Assembly (NCBI GenBank): GCA_964387935.1
Contig: CAYLZN010000250.1
Location: forward strand, 1 to 8,821
Length of the DNA: 8,821 nucleotides
Direction of reading: 5' to 3'
Source: CAYLZN01 sp964387935
GTDB taxonomy: Bacteria > Acidobacteriota > Vicinamibacteria > Vicinamibacterales > JAFNAJ01
This document shows positions 1-6,198 of this stretch, piece by piece (positions within the stretch are counted from its first letter, which is position 1; every line of letters begins with the position of its first letter). The notes below the pieces were generated by a model. It saw nothing but the letters and a program-made list of their open reading frames with translations. It did no database searches and was not told the origin of the DNA. The translations under genes and the position numbers were made by a program.

Positions 1-1
1 G

Positions 2-331
2 TTCGACCTCGCGACGTCCTATTCGCGCGAGGGCAACCTCGTTGGCCACATCGCCCTCGGGCTCATGATGGTGCGCGAGGCGGGTGCCGGTCTGGCGTCG
101 CTCACCGACGCCCGGCGCACGGCCATCGAGCACCTCATCGCTTCCCACCACGGCAGCCGGGAACTCGGCTCGCCGGTCGAGCCCATGACCGTGGAGGCGT
201 TCATCCTCGCGGCGGCCGACGACCTCGACGCGAAGCTGCACCAGGTGCAGCGACACATCGCCCAGGACGAGGGCGCCGGCGAGTTCACGGCGTTTCACCC
301 GCGCCTGAGACGTGTGCTGCTCAAACCTTGA
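2..331 (+). CDS. 3'-5' exoribonuclease, YhaM family, C-terminal part
   Basis: This is the last 109 residues of a protein whose start lies outside the window. It aligns from memory with the C-terminal HD domain of Bacillus YhaM: a GNLVGHI segment (residues 11-17), the HIS-like pair in SHHG, then GSPVEPMTVEA and DDLDAKL, which match the conserved GSP...EA..LH..DNLDAK stretch. In that family the HD domain binds metal and hydrolyses RNA from the 3' end in the cytoplasm, usually behind an N-terminal OB-fold RNA-binding domain, which would be off the window. The TGA stop overlaps the 3' end of the convergent fabZ-like gene by 11 bp. The upstream HD motif cannot be seen, so catalytic competence is not established. 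The family call is good; the exact substrate is inferred. Confidence 0.82.
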   Translation, partial: FDLATSYSREGNLVGHIALGLMMVREAGAGLASLTDARRTAIEHLIASHHGSRELGSPVEPMTVEAFILAAADDLDAKLHQVQRHIAQDEGAGEFTAFHPRLRRVLLKP

Positions 332-453
332 GGGCGTCAACCGCGGCGGGCGCGTCCTGACCACCGTCCTGCCGGCCGCCGAGCGCGAAGGTCATCGTCC
401 CCTCGGCCGCGACCTCGCCGTTGACGCGGGCCACGCCGTGCAGCACACCCATG
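321..453 (-). pseudogene. fabZ: 3' end of the fabZ-like gene, left of the assembly gap
   Basis: On the minus strand this fragment reads MGVLHGVARVNGEVAAEG followed by TMTFALGGRQDGG and a short tail, ending in TGA at 323..321. It matches the last two strands of the FabZ hot-dog fold, where E. coli FabZ has GVALVDGKVVCEATMM. It is the true C-terminus of the dehydratase annotated at 501..905, cut off from it only by the gap and the redundant copy. Joined at 453/547 the full protein is 163 residues, normal for FabZ. The last 29 residues are the part missing from the right-hand contig. It is typed as a pseudogene only because it is a detached fragment here; I do not think the gene is broken in every cell. 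Confidence 0.75.
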
Positions 454-463
454 NNNNNNNNNN
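454..463. other. Assembly gap (10 N)
   Basis: There are ten ambiguous bases between two contigs. The sequence on the right repeats sequence already present on the left, so the real gap is negative (the contigs overlap) and ten is a placeholder. Confidence 0.97.
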
Positions 464-500
464 TTCACGGCGTTTCACCCGCGCCTGAGACGTGTGCTGC

Positions 501-905
501 TCAAACCTCGCCGTTGACGCGGGCCACGCCGTGCAGGACGCCCATGCGGCTGCGCAGCCGGACGACCGTGGCCTCGATCTCCACCACGTCACCGGGGTGG
601 ACCGGGCGTCGGTAGCGGACCTTCTCGATGCCCATGAAGTAGATCAGCTTCTCGCGGTTCTCGGGCTTCGCGAGGATCATGATGGCGCCGACCTGCGCGA
701 CGGCCTCGGTGAGGACCGTCGGCGGCAGGACCGGCCGCTCGCCGGGCTGGCGCGACAGGAACCGCTCGTTCTCCGACACGTTCTTGAGGCCGACGATCCG
801 CTTGTCGGGCTCGAAGGACGTGATCCGATCGACCAGCAGGAACGGGTAGCGGTGCGGCAGGATGCGTTCGATGGCCGCGTAATCGAGTACTGCCGGCAGC
901 TCCAT
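501..905 (-). CDS. fabZ: FabZ-like 3-hydroxyacyl-ACP dehydratase, catalytic His replaced, C-terminus truncated in this contig
   Basis: This is a hot-dog fold protein of the FabZ family, which dehydrates 3-hydroxyacyl-ACP in cytoplasmic fatty acid synthesis. Visible are LPHRYPFLLVDRI (16-28), KNVSENE (41-47), RPVLPPTVLTEAVAQ (57-71) holding the catalytic acid E67, and IYFMGIEKVRYRRPVHPGD. A gap-free alignment to E. coli FabZ puts RQPGERP (52-58) where GHFPGKP normally lies, so the catalytic His is Gln53. It may be a divergent or non-canonical dehydratase. The reading stops at 501 after 134 residues because of an in-frame 87-bp deletion in this contig; the intact end is at 321..453. I chose ATG 905..903 because the family motif starts about 9 residues later. 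An ATG at 938 is possible, and neither has a Shine-Dalgarno. The gene is divergent from the phosphatase. Confidence 0.78.
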   Translation of the reverse strand: MELPAVLDYAAIERILPHRYPFLLVDRITSFEPDKRIVGLKNVSENERFLSRQPGERPVLPPTVLTEAVAQVGAIMILAKPENREKLIYFMGIEKVRYRRPVHPGDVVEIEATVVRLRSRMGVLHGVARVNGEV

Positions 906-915
906 GGGGACTGCC

Positions 916-923
916 AGTATAAT
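916..923. promoter_or_regulatory. Overlapping divergent -10 elements
   Basis: The plus strand carries a perfect TATAAT at 918-923. The minus strand carries TATACT at 921-916, sharing four base pairs with it. The plus element would start transcription near 930, leaving a roughly 45-nt leader that contains the phosphatase ribosome binding site. The minus element would start near 909, only a few bases before the fabZ-like ATG at 905. No convincing -35 box is seen at 16-18 bp on either side. AT-rich words are rare in this GC-rich sequence, which adds weight. The call rests on inspection only. Confidence 0.45.
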
Positions 924-957
924 CCCGAATTCGCCCATCCCAGGGTTCGATCGCCTC

Positions 958-965
958 GGGGAGGG
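958..965 (+). promoter_or_regulatory. Ribosome binding site deciding the phosphatase start
   Basis: GGGGAGGG lies 10 bases before the GTG at 976. The longer in-frame ATG at 904 has no such site and would overlap the putative -10 element and the fabZ-like start codon. This site therefore favours GTG 976. Confidence 0.65.
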
Positions 966-975
966 CGCCACACCC

Positions 976-2754
976 GTGTCAGCCGAAACCCCTCCGCCCG
1001 TTCCGCCGTTGCGCCCCTCCGAGCGCGAGCAGCTCGAAACGCTGTTCGACCTGAGCCGCGAGATCACGTCCGTCCTGGATCTCGACGAGCTGCTGCCGCG
1101 CATCCCGGAGCTGCTCTATCGCCTGATCCGGTTCGACGCCTTTGCCATCTACCTGCCCGATCCGCAAAAGCGGGAGCTGTTCATCGCCTACGCGAAGGGA
1201 TATCCGGCGGAGGCCGTGGCTCGATTCCGGCTGCCGTTTGGCGAGGGCCTCGTAGGCGCGGCGATGCGCGATCGCCGACCCATCCTGGTCAACGACCTCG
1301 CGGCCGAACGCCGGTACGTCGCGGTGACGACGGGCATGCAGGCCGACCTGGTCGTGCCGCTGTTGTACAAGACCCGGGCCATTGGCGCGATCAACGTGCT
1401 CAGCCGCGAGCGCGACACGTTCTGCGAGGCCGACGTGCCGATCGTGGCCCAGTTCGGCACGCAGGTGGCCGTCGCGCTGGAGAACGCGCGGCTGTTCGAG
1501 CTCGAGTACGCCGACGCCCGCGTGTTCGAGACGCTTGCGGAGATCGGGCGCGACGTCGCCTCGATCCTCGAGGTGGACGCGCTGCTCGCCAGCGTCGCCC
1601 AGCACGCACGGAAGGTCATCAATTACCGCACCTTCGGGATCATGCTGGTGGACGAGGCGCGCGGCGAGCTGGAGATGAAGGTCGCGCTCCAGTACGGCGA
1701 GCGCGTGGCGCTGCCGCGGGTGAAGCTCGGCGACGGCCTCGTCGGCCACGCGGCGCTCCACAAGGAGCCGGTGCTCGTCAACGACGTGTCCGCCGACCCG
1801 CGCTACATCAAGGTCGTGGAGGACGTGCGATCGGAGCTCGCGATTCCGCTGCTCGTCAAGGATCGATGCCTCGGCGTGTTCGACCTCGAGAGCCCCGAGC
1901 TCGGGGCGTTCACCAAGCGCGACGTCGAGGTGCTCACCGTGCTCGCGGGCCAGACGGCCGTGGCCATCGAGAACGCGCGCCTCTACCAGGAGCTGCGGCG
2001 CAACGAGGAGCGGCTCGAGCGGGAGCTGCACTTCGCGAGGGACATCCAGGCGGGGCTCCTGCCGACCACCCTGCACAAGCGCCTGCGGGGCGTCGACGTG
2101 GCCGCCCGGTTCTCGCCCGCGCGGGAGCTCGGGGGCGACATCCACGACATGCTGTCGCCAGAAGCCCACACGCTGGTCGTCGCGGTGGGCGACGTGTCCG
2201 GGAAAGGGGTGCCTGCCGCGCTCTACGGCACGTTCGTCGGCGAGCTGATCCGGTCGCGCACCTTCCGGCGCCTCTACACCTCGGTGCGGACGACACCGGC
2301 GCAGGTTCTGGCGTCGATCAACACCATCCTGCTGCAGCGCGACCTGCTCGGCTATTACTGCACCCTCGTGTACGCGAGCTTCGACCTGAAGCGCCGGGTG
2401 CTGACGCTGGCCAATTCCGGCCTGCCGTACCCGCTGCGGGCGAGCGGCAACACGTGCCAGCCACTCGTGCTGCCGGGCATCCCGCTCGGCACCTTCCCGG
2501 ACGTGACCTACGACGAGTTGACGATTCCGATCGCCTCGGGAGATCTGTTCGTGTTCTGCTCCGACGGCGTGTTCGAGGCGGCGAACGAGGCAGGAGAGTT
2601 CTTCGGCAGCGAGCGCCTGTGCGAGGTGGTACACGGCATGCGGACCGCGCCCGCGCGGGCAGTGGTCGACGCGGTGTTCGACGCGGTGGCCGCCTTCCGC
2701 GGCGATGCGCCGCAGGGAGACGACGAAACCGCGGTGGCGGTGCGGGTGACGTAG
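976..2754 (+). CDS. GAF-GAF-PP2C (SpoIIE/RsbU-type) protein serine phosphatase
   Basis: This is a 592-residue cytoplasmic protein. Two GAF sensor domains (about 30-175 and 195-335) repeat the pattern GLVGxA...PxLVNDxxxxxRY. A charged coiled coil follows (about 336-365, LYQELRRNEERLEREL), then IQAGLLP and a PP2C/SpoIIE domain to the end. The metal-binding acidic motifs are present: ELGGDIHD (D388), VGDVSGKGVPAALYG (D406), FCSDGVFEA (D530) and GDDETA (D582/D583), so it should be active. Family members dephosphorylate anti-sigma antagonists (RsbV-like) in partner-switching control; the GAF domains would sense a small ligand or redox state. No RsbW/RsbV partner is nearby. I chose GTG 976 over ATG 904 because of the ribosome binding site and the promoter position. 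There are no membrane segments. The target is unknown. Confidence 0.9.
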   Translation: MSAETPPPVPPLRPSEREQLETLFDLSREITSVLDLDELLPRIPELLYRLIRFDAFAIYLPDPQKRELFIAYAKGYPAEAVARFRLPFGEGLVGAAMRDRRPILVNDLAAERRYVAVTTGMQADLVVPLLYKTRAIGAINVLSRERDTFCEADVPIVAQFGTQVAVALENARLFELEYADARVFETLAEIGRDVASILEVDALLASVAQHARKVINYRTFGIMLVDEARGELEMKVALQYGERVALPRVKLGDGLVGHAALHKEPVLVNDVSADPRYIKVVEDVRSELAIPLLVKDRCLGVFDLESPELGAFTKRDVEVLTVLAGQTAVAIENARLYQELRRNEERLERELHFARDIQAGLLPTTLHKRLRGVDVAARFSPARELGGDIHDMLSPEAHTLVVAVGDVSGKGVPAALYGTFVGELIRSRTFRRLYTSVRTTPAQVLASINTILLQRDLLGYYCTLVYASFDLKRRVLTLANSGLPYPLRASGNTCQPLVLPGIPLGTFPDVTYDELTIPIASGDLFVFCSDGVFEAANEAGEFFGSERLCEVVHGMRTAPARAVVDAVFDAVAAFRGDAPQGDDETAVAVRVT

Positions 2755-3148
2755 CCGCGGACATCCGCCGCGGGGGTCACACGAGGGCCGCGCACGAGCC
2801 GTTGAAAAACCCGAGGCACGGTGCCAGCGCCTGCCTGATGTAACGCACCCCGGTGGCCCGGCGCGACCCGCTGATCTCGGTATCAAGGCTCATGCCAGCG
2901 CGCGCGTTCGTGATCTCGTTCGAAATGCAGACCGACGTCGCAGGGCGTCCTCTCTCGAAGACGCGCCGCTGGCCTCGGGAAGGGACTGGGGAGGGCGGAG
3001 GGCGTACGGCGTACGGCGTACGACGTACGGCGGCGTACGGACGAAAGAGGCGTACGGCGGCGTACGGTTGGAGGGCGTACGGCCAGTTGGGGCGACGGGC
3101 TGAGACTGCGAGTCGCTTTCGGCGTCTAATCCCGAGGGGTCAAGACGG
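2755..3148. other. 394-bp non-coding stretch between phosphatase and photolyase operon
   Basis: I see no coding sequence with a recognisable product. It opens with a small dyad of two CCGCGG words (2755-2760 and 2768-2773) directly after the phosphatase stop. That could be a weak terminator, but it has no T tract. The middle, 2780-2990, holds nothing I can name. The heptamer array occupies 3001-3082. The end carries GAGGGG (3134-3139), a good ribosome binding site 9 bases before the photolyase ATG. No convincing promoter was found for the photolyases, although one is expected here. Confidence 0.6.
3001..3082. repeat. GGCGTAC heptamer array, copy 1
   Basis: Three perfect tandem GGCGTAC units are followed by GACGTAC, then GGCGGCGTACGG. 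After spacers come further units near 3050-3067 and 3074-3082. Each junction creates the self-complementary hexamer CGTACG, so the array is a run of imperfect palindromes. Bases 3001-3040 are identical to 8642-8681. It lies in non-coding DNA about 65 bp before the photolyase operon. I recall similar GTAC-rich heptamer strings between genes in Acidobacteriota, but I cannot verify that here. The function is unknown. Confidence 0.85.
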
Positions 3149-4612
3149 ATGCCCATTCCTGCGCTGCGCGTAACACATGCCAACGACGCCCCCGTGCGCG
3201 CCGACGCGGACTACGTCCTCTACTGGATGACCGCCAGTCGCCGTCCGTCGTGGAACTTCGCGCTGGACCGGGCGATCGAGTGGGCGCGGCAGACGGGCAG
3301 GCCGCTGATCGTGTTCGAGGCGCTCCGGGCCGGCTATGCCTGGGCCAGCGACCGGTTCCATGCCTTCATCCTCCAGGGGATGGCGGACAACGCGCAGGCG
3401 TTCGGCGCATCGCGCGTGACCTATTACCCCTACGTCGAGCGCGAGCCCGGCGACGGCAAGGGACTGCTCGAAGCCCTCGCCGCACGCGCGGCCGTCATCG
3501 TCACCGACGACTACCCGGCGTTCTTCCATCGCCGCATGGTGGCGGCGGCCGCGCCGCGGCTCGATGTGCGCCTCGAGGCCGTGGATTCGAACGGGCTCGT
3601 GCCGCTGCGAGCGACCGGCCGCGCGTACCCCACCGCCTTCACGTTTCGCCTGTTCCTGCAGAAGCACCTGCGCGAGCACCTGACGGCGTTTCCGGCTGAG
3701 GCCCCGCTCGACGGGCTCGACGCAACGACCCGCGCGACGGTGCCCGCCGAGGTCCTCGCGCGCTGGCCACTGGCGACCAGCGACCTGCTGAGCGGTCGGA
3801 TCGAGGCGCTCCGCCATCTGCCCATCGATCATGCCGTGGCGGCGGTCGAAGGCATGTGCGGCGGATGGCGCGCCGCACGGGAGGTGCTCGCCACCTTCCT
3901 CGAGGAGCGGCTGCCGCGCTACGCCGACGAGCGGAACCAGCCCGAAGAAGAAGTCGCAAGCGGCCTCTCGCCCTGGCTGCACTTCGGTCACGTGTCGGTT
4001 CACGAGATCTTCTCGCGACTCATGAGCCGCGAGCGCTGGACGACACGCGCCCTGGCGGCTGGGGCGAAGGGCAGCCGCGAGGGCTGGTGGGGGACGTCGA
4101 GGCCGGTCGAGTCGTTCCTCGACGAGCTGATCACCTGGCGCGAGGTGGGCTACAACATGTGCCACCACCGGGCGGACTACGAGCGGTACGAGTCGCTGCC
4201 AGACTGGGCACGGGCCACGCTGGACGCGCATACGGCGGACGAGCGTGCGCACGTCTATCCGCTCGAGGCGTTCGAGGCCGGTGCGACGCACGACCCGCTG
4301 TGGAACGCGGCGCAGACGCAGTTGCGGCGCGAGGGGCGCATCCACAACTACCTGCGCATGCTCTGGGGCAAGAAGATCCTGGAATGGACGGCGTCACCGC
4401 GGGAGGCGCTGGCCGTGATGATCGAGCTGAACAACAAGTACGCGCTCGACGGTCGCGATCCGAATTCCTATTCGGGCATCTTCTGGGTGCTCGGCCGCTA
4501 CGATCGTCCGTGGGCCCCGGAGCGGCCCGTGTACGGCACGATCCGCTACATGAGTTCGGACAACACGGCCCGCAAGCTCCGGGTGCGGAAGTACATCGAG
4601 CGCTACGCGTGA
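3149..4612 (+). CDS. phr: Class II CPD photolyase (deoxyribodipyrimidine photolyase)
   Basis: This is a flavoprotein that uses blue light to split cyclobutane pyrimidine dimers in DNA. It has 487 residues, near the usual class II length. The N-terminal Rossmann-like antenna domain (about 20-180) begins DYVLYWM and is followed by the FAD-binding helical domain. Class II signatures are SGLSPWLHFG (271-280), LPDWARATLDAH (350-361), DPLWNAAQ (382-389), GRIHNYLRMLWGKKILEW (396-413), YALDGRDPNSYSGIFW (431-446) and RPVYGTIRYMS. W385, W406 and W413 have the same spacing (21 and 7) as the electron-transfer tryptophans W360/W381/W388 of the Methanosarcina mazei enzyme as I recall them; the residue before W406 is Leu where Tyr is common. 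The antenna domain diverges from textbook class II enzymes. ATG 3149 has a good GAGGGG site. The stop overlaps the next gene by 4 bp. Confidence 0.92.
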   Translation: MPIPALRVTHANDAPVRADADYVLYWMTASRRPSWNFALDRAIEWARQTGRPLIVFEALRAGYAWASDRFHAFILQGMADNAQAFGASRVTYYPYVEREPGDGKGLLEALAARAAVIVTDDYPAFFHRRMVAAAAPRLDVRLEAVDSNGLVPLRATGRAYPTAFTFRLFLQKHLREHLTAFPAEAPLDGLDATTRATVPAEVLARWPLATSDLLSGRIEALRHLPIDHAVAAVEGMCGGWRAAREVLATFLEERLPRYADERNQPEEEVASGLSPWLHFGHVSVHEIFSRLMSRERWTTRALAAGAKGSREGWWGTSRPVESFLDELITWREVGYNMCHHRADYERYESLPDWARATLDAHTADERAHVYPLEAFEAGATHDPLWNAAQTQLRREGRIHNYLRMLWGKKILEWTASPREALAVMIELNNKYALDGRDPNSYSGIFWVLGRYDRPWAPERPVYGTIRYMSSDNTARKLRVRKYIERYA

Positions 4613-6198
4613 GCGTGTTCGCGCAGCGCCTCGCGCACGGGCAGCCGCCCGCGGCGGACGGGCGTCGCTGGCTGTACGTGCCGTACGACCAGTTGTCCGG
4701 ACACCTCGGCCCGCTCTCGCGCGAGCCTGCACGGGCACTCGGGATCGTGCTCGTCGAGAATCCGTGGAAGGCGGCGCGACGGCCCTACCACACGCAGAAG
4801 CTCGCGCTGGTGCTCGCGAACCAGCGCCACTTTGCCCTCGAGCAGGCCGCGCGCGGGGTGGCCGTGCGCTACGTGGTGGCGCAGGGGCCGTACGGGACGG
4901 CGCTCGAACCCCTGATCGCGGAACTGGGCCGGTTGCGGATGATGGAGCCGGCCGAGCGCGAGCTGCGCGCGGACCTGCAGCCGCTGGTCGAGTCAGGCGC
5001 AATCGAGGTGCTGCCGCACGAGGGCTGGCTCACGTCGACGGAGCAATTTCGCACCAGCCAGCCCGGGCCGCCGTGGCGGATGGACGCGTTCTACCGGGTC
5101 GTGCGCCGCGCCACGGGCGTCCTCATGGAGCGCGGCAAGCCGATCGGCGGGAAGTTCAGCTTCGACACGGAGAACCGCAGGGCATGGCGCGGGGAACCCG
5201 CGGCGCCGACACCACCCGCGTTCGAGCCGGATCCCGTGACGCAGGAAGCGTGCGATCTCGTCGAGCGTCGTTTCGCCGGTCATCCGGGGCGATTGGCTGC
5301 CGGCTCCCTGCCCGCCACGGCAGGCGATGCCGCGCGCCTGTGGGCCTGGGCGATCGAGCACTGCCTGCCCCAGTTCGGTCCGTTCGAGGACGCGATGAGC
5401 CGCGCCTCCACGTCGCTCTTCCACACGCGGATCTCGTCACTGCTCAACCTGCATCGGCTGCTGCCACGCGACGTCGTGCGCGATGTGGAACGTCTGCCGA
5501 TTCCGCTGGCGAGCCGCGAGGGCTTCATCCGGCAGGTGCTCGGCTGGCGCGAGTTCGTCCGCCACGTCCATCGGGAAACCGACGGCTTCAGGCACCTGCC
5601 CGGTGAGCCATCCCCGAGCACCGGGGAGGCGGGGGCTCGCCCGTCCGCGCTGGGTGCCGACGCCCCACTGCCATCCGCCTTCTGGGGGCGGCCTTCAGGC
5701 CTGGCGTGTCTCGATCACGTCGTGCGGGAGGTGTGGGACGAGGGGTACAGCCACCACATCACGCGGTTGATGGTCCTGTCGAACATTGCGACACTGCTCG
5801 ACGTCTCGCCGCGCGAGTTGACCGACTGGTTCTGGGCGGCCTACACGGACGCGTACGACTGGGTCGTCGAGCCGAACGTGCTCGGCATGGGCACGTTCGC
5901 CGTGGGCGACCTCATGACCACGAAACCCTACGTTGCGGGGGCTGCCTATCTCGCCCGCATGAGCGACTACTGCGACGGGTGCACCTTCGACCCGGCCCGC
6001 ACCTGTCCACTGACGCGCCTCTACTGGGCGTTTCTCGACCGCCACGCCGCCGTCCTGCGCGACAACCCGCGCCTGCGCATCGTCATGGCCGCCGCGCGCA
6101 AGCGTCCGGCGGACGACCGTGCCCGCGATCGCCAGGTGTTCGAATGGGTGCGGCGCACGCTCCAGGAGGGGAACGTCGTTACGCGTACGCCGCGCTAA
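4609..6198 (+). CDS. Iron-sulfur photolyase, (6-4)/DPRP type (FeS-BCP family)
   Basis: This 529-residue protein is related to Agrobacterium PhrB, a light-driven repair enzyme for (6-4) photoproducts that carries FAD, a lumazine-type antenna and a 4Fe-4S cluster. The N-terminal domain starts WLYVPYDQLS. The C-terminal half has GWREFVRHVHR (312-322), GYSHHITRLMVLSNIA (379-394) and EPNVLGMGTFAVGDLMTTKPY (421-441, given as key motif). Four candidate cluster cysteines are C367, C455, C458 and C466. The 88- and 3-residue spacings equal those of PhrB C350/C438/C441, but the last gap is 8 residues, not 13. H382/H383 sit where PhrB has its active-site His pair. A Pro/Gly/Ser-rich insert lies at about 330-346. 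GTG 4609 is chosen because GTGA overlaps the photolyase stop, implying translational coupling. Substrate is inferred from the family. Confidence 0.88.
   Translation: MSVFAQRLAHGQPPAADGRRWLYVPYDQLSGHLGPLSREPARALGIVLVENPWKAARRPYHTQKLALVLANQRHFALEQAARGVAVRYVVAQGPYGTALEPLIAELGRLRMMEPAERELRADLQPLVESGAIEVLPHEGWLTSTEQFRTSQPGPPWRMDAFYRVVRRATGVLMERGKPIGGKFSFDTENRRAWRGEPAAPTPPAFEPDPVTQEACDLVERRFAGHPGRLAAGSLPATAGDAARLWAWAIEHCLPQFGPFEDAMSRASTSLFHTRISSLLNLHRLLPRDVVRDVERLPIPLASREGFIRQVLGWREFVRHVHRETDGFRHLPGEPSPSTGEAGARPSALGADAPLPSAFWGRPSGLACLDHVVREVWDEGYSHHITRLMVLSNIATLLDVSPRELTDWFWAAYTDAYDWVVEPNVLGMGTFAVGDLMTTKPYVAGAAYLARMSDYCDGCTFDPARTCPLTRLYWAFLDRHAAVLRDNPRLRIVMAAARKRPADDRARDRQVFEWVRRTLQEGNVVTRTPR

Larger units (their letters stand above)
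284..546. repeat. Redundant contig ends flanking a scaffold gap
   Basis: Bases 464-508 repeat 284-328 exactly, and 509-546 repeat 416-453 with two mismatches (444 C against 537 G; 447 A against 540 G). The second copy therefore skips 87 bp, with the 4-bp word ACCT at both deletion ends (325-328 and 412-415). Read on the minus strand, both mismatches are synonymous third-position changes in the fabZ-like gene (GGT/GGC and GTG/GTC). This looks like two strain haplotypes joined by a scaffolder. It does not look like a biological tandem duplication. Removing 454-546 restores one continuous dehydratase gene. Confidence 0.85.

Noticed and set aside
904..975. Longer start for the phosphatase at ATG 904
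   Set aside because: It has no ribosome binding site, would share CATG with the divergent fabZ-like start, and would place the -10 element inside the coding sequence. GTG 976 has a strong site.
2755..2773. Intrinsic terminator after the phosphatase
   Set aside because: The CCGCGG dyad is short and lacks a T tract. It is mentioned only as part of the non-coding stretch.
492..2843. Long plus-strand open frame covering the phosphatase region
   Set aside because: It lies in another frame of the phosphatase, is extremely Arg/Ala/Gly-rich and has no recognisable domain. It is a GC-rich shadow.
979..2886. 635-codon minus-strand open frame
   Set aside because: It is antisense to the GAF-PP2C phosphatase, whose domains are unmistakable. 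Its composition is typical of a shadow frame.
3001..3082. CRISPR array
   Set aside because: The units are 7 bp, contiguous and without unique spacers of regular size, and there are no cas genes.
3125..3130. TCTAAT as a -10 box for the photolyase operon
   Set aside because: It has a mismatch at the most conserved position, has no -35 at proper spacing, and the predicted start would fall on the ribosome binding site.
2853..3173. 106-codon open frame across the heptamer array
   Set aside because: The translation is mostly the repeat read as TAYG/RRTA-type units, and there is no start signal. A repeat-derived artefact is more likely than a gene.
3140..4345. 401-codon minus-strand open frame opposite the photolyase
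   Set aside because: The plus strand encodes a clear class II photolyase across the whole interval. The minus product has no recognisable motif.
3856..4608. Upstream extension of the Fe-S photolyase frame
   Set aside because: This part runs through the photolyase gene in another frame and is low-complexity. The family N-terminus begins just after the GTGA overlap at 4609.
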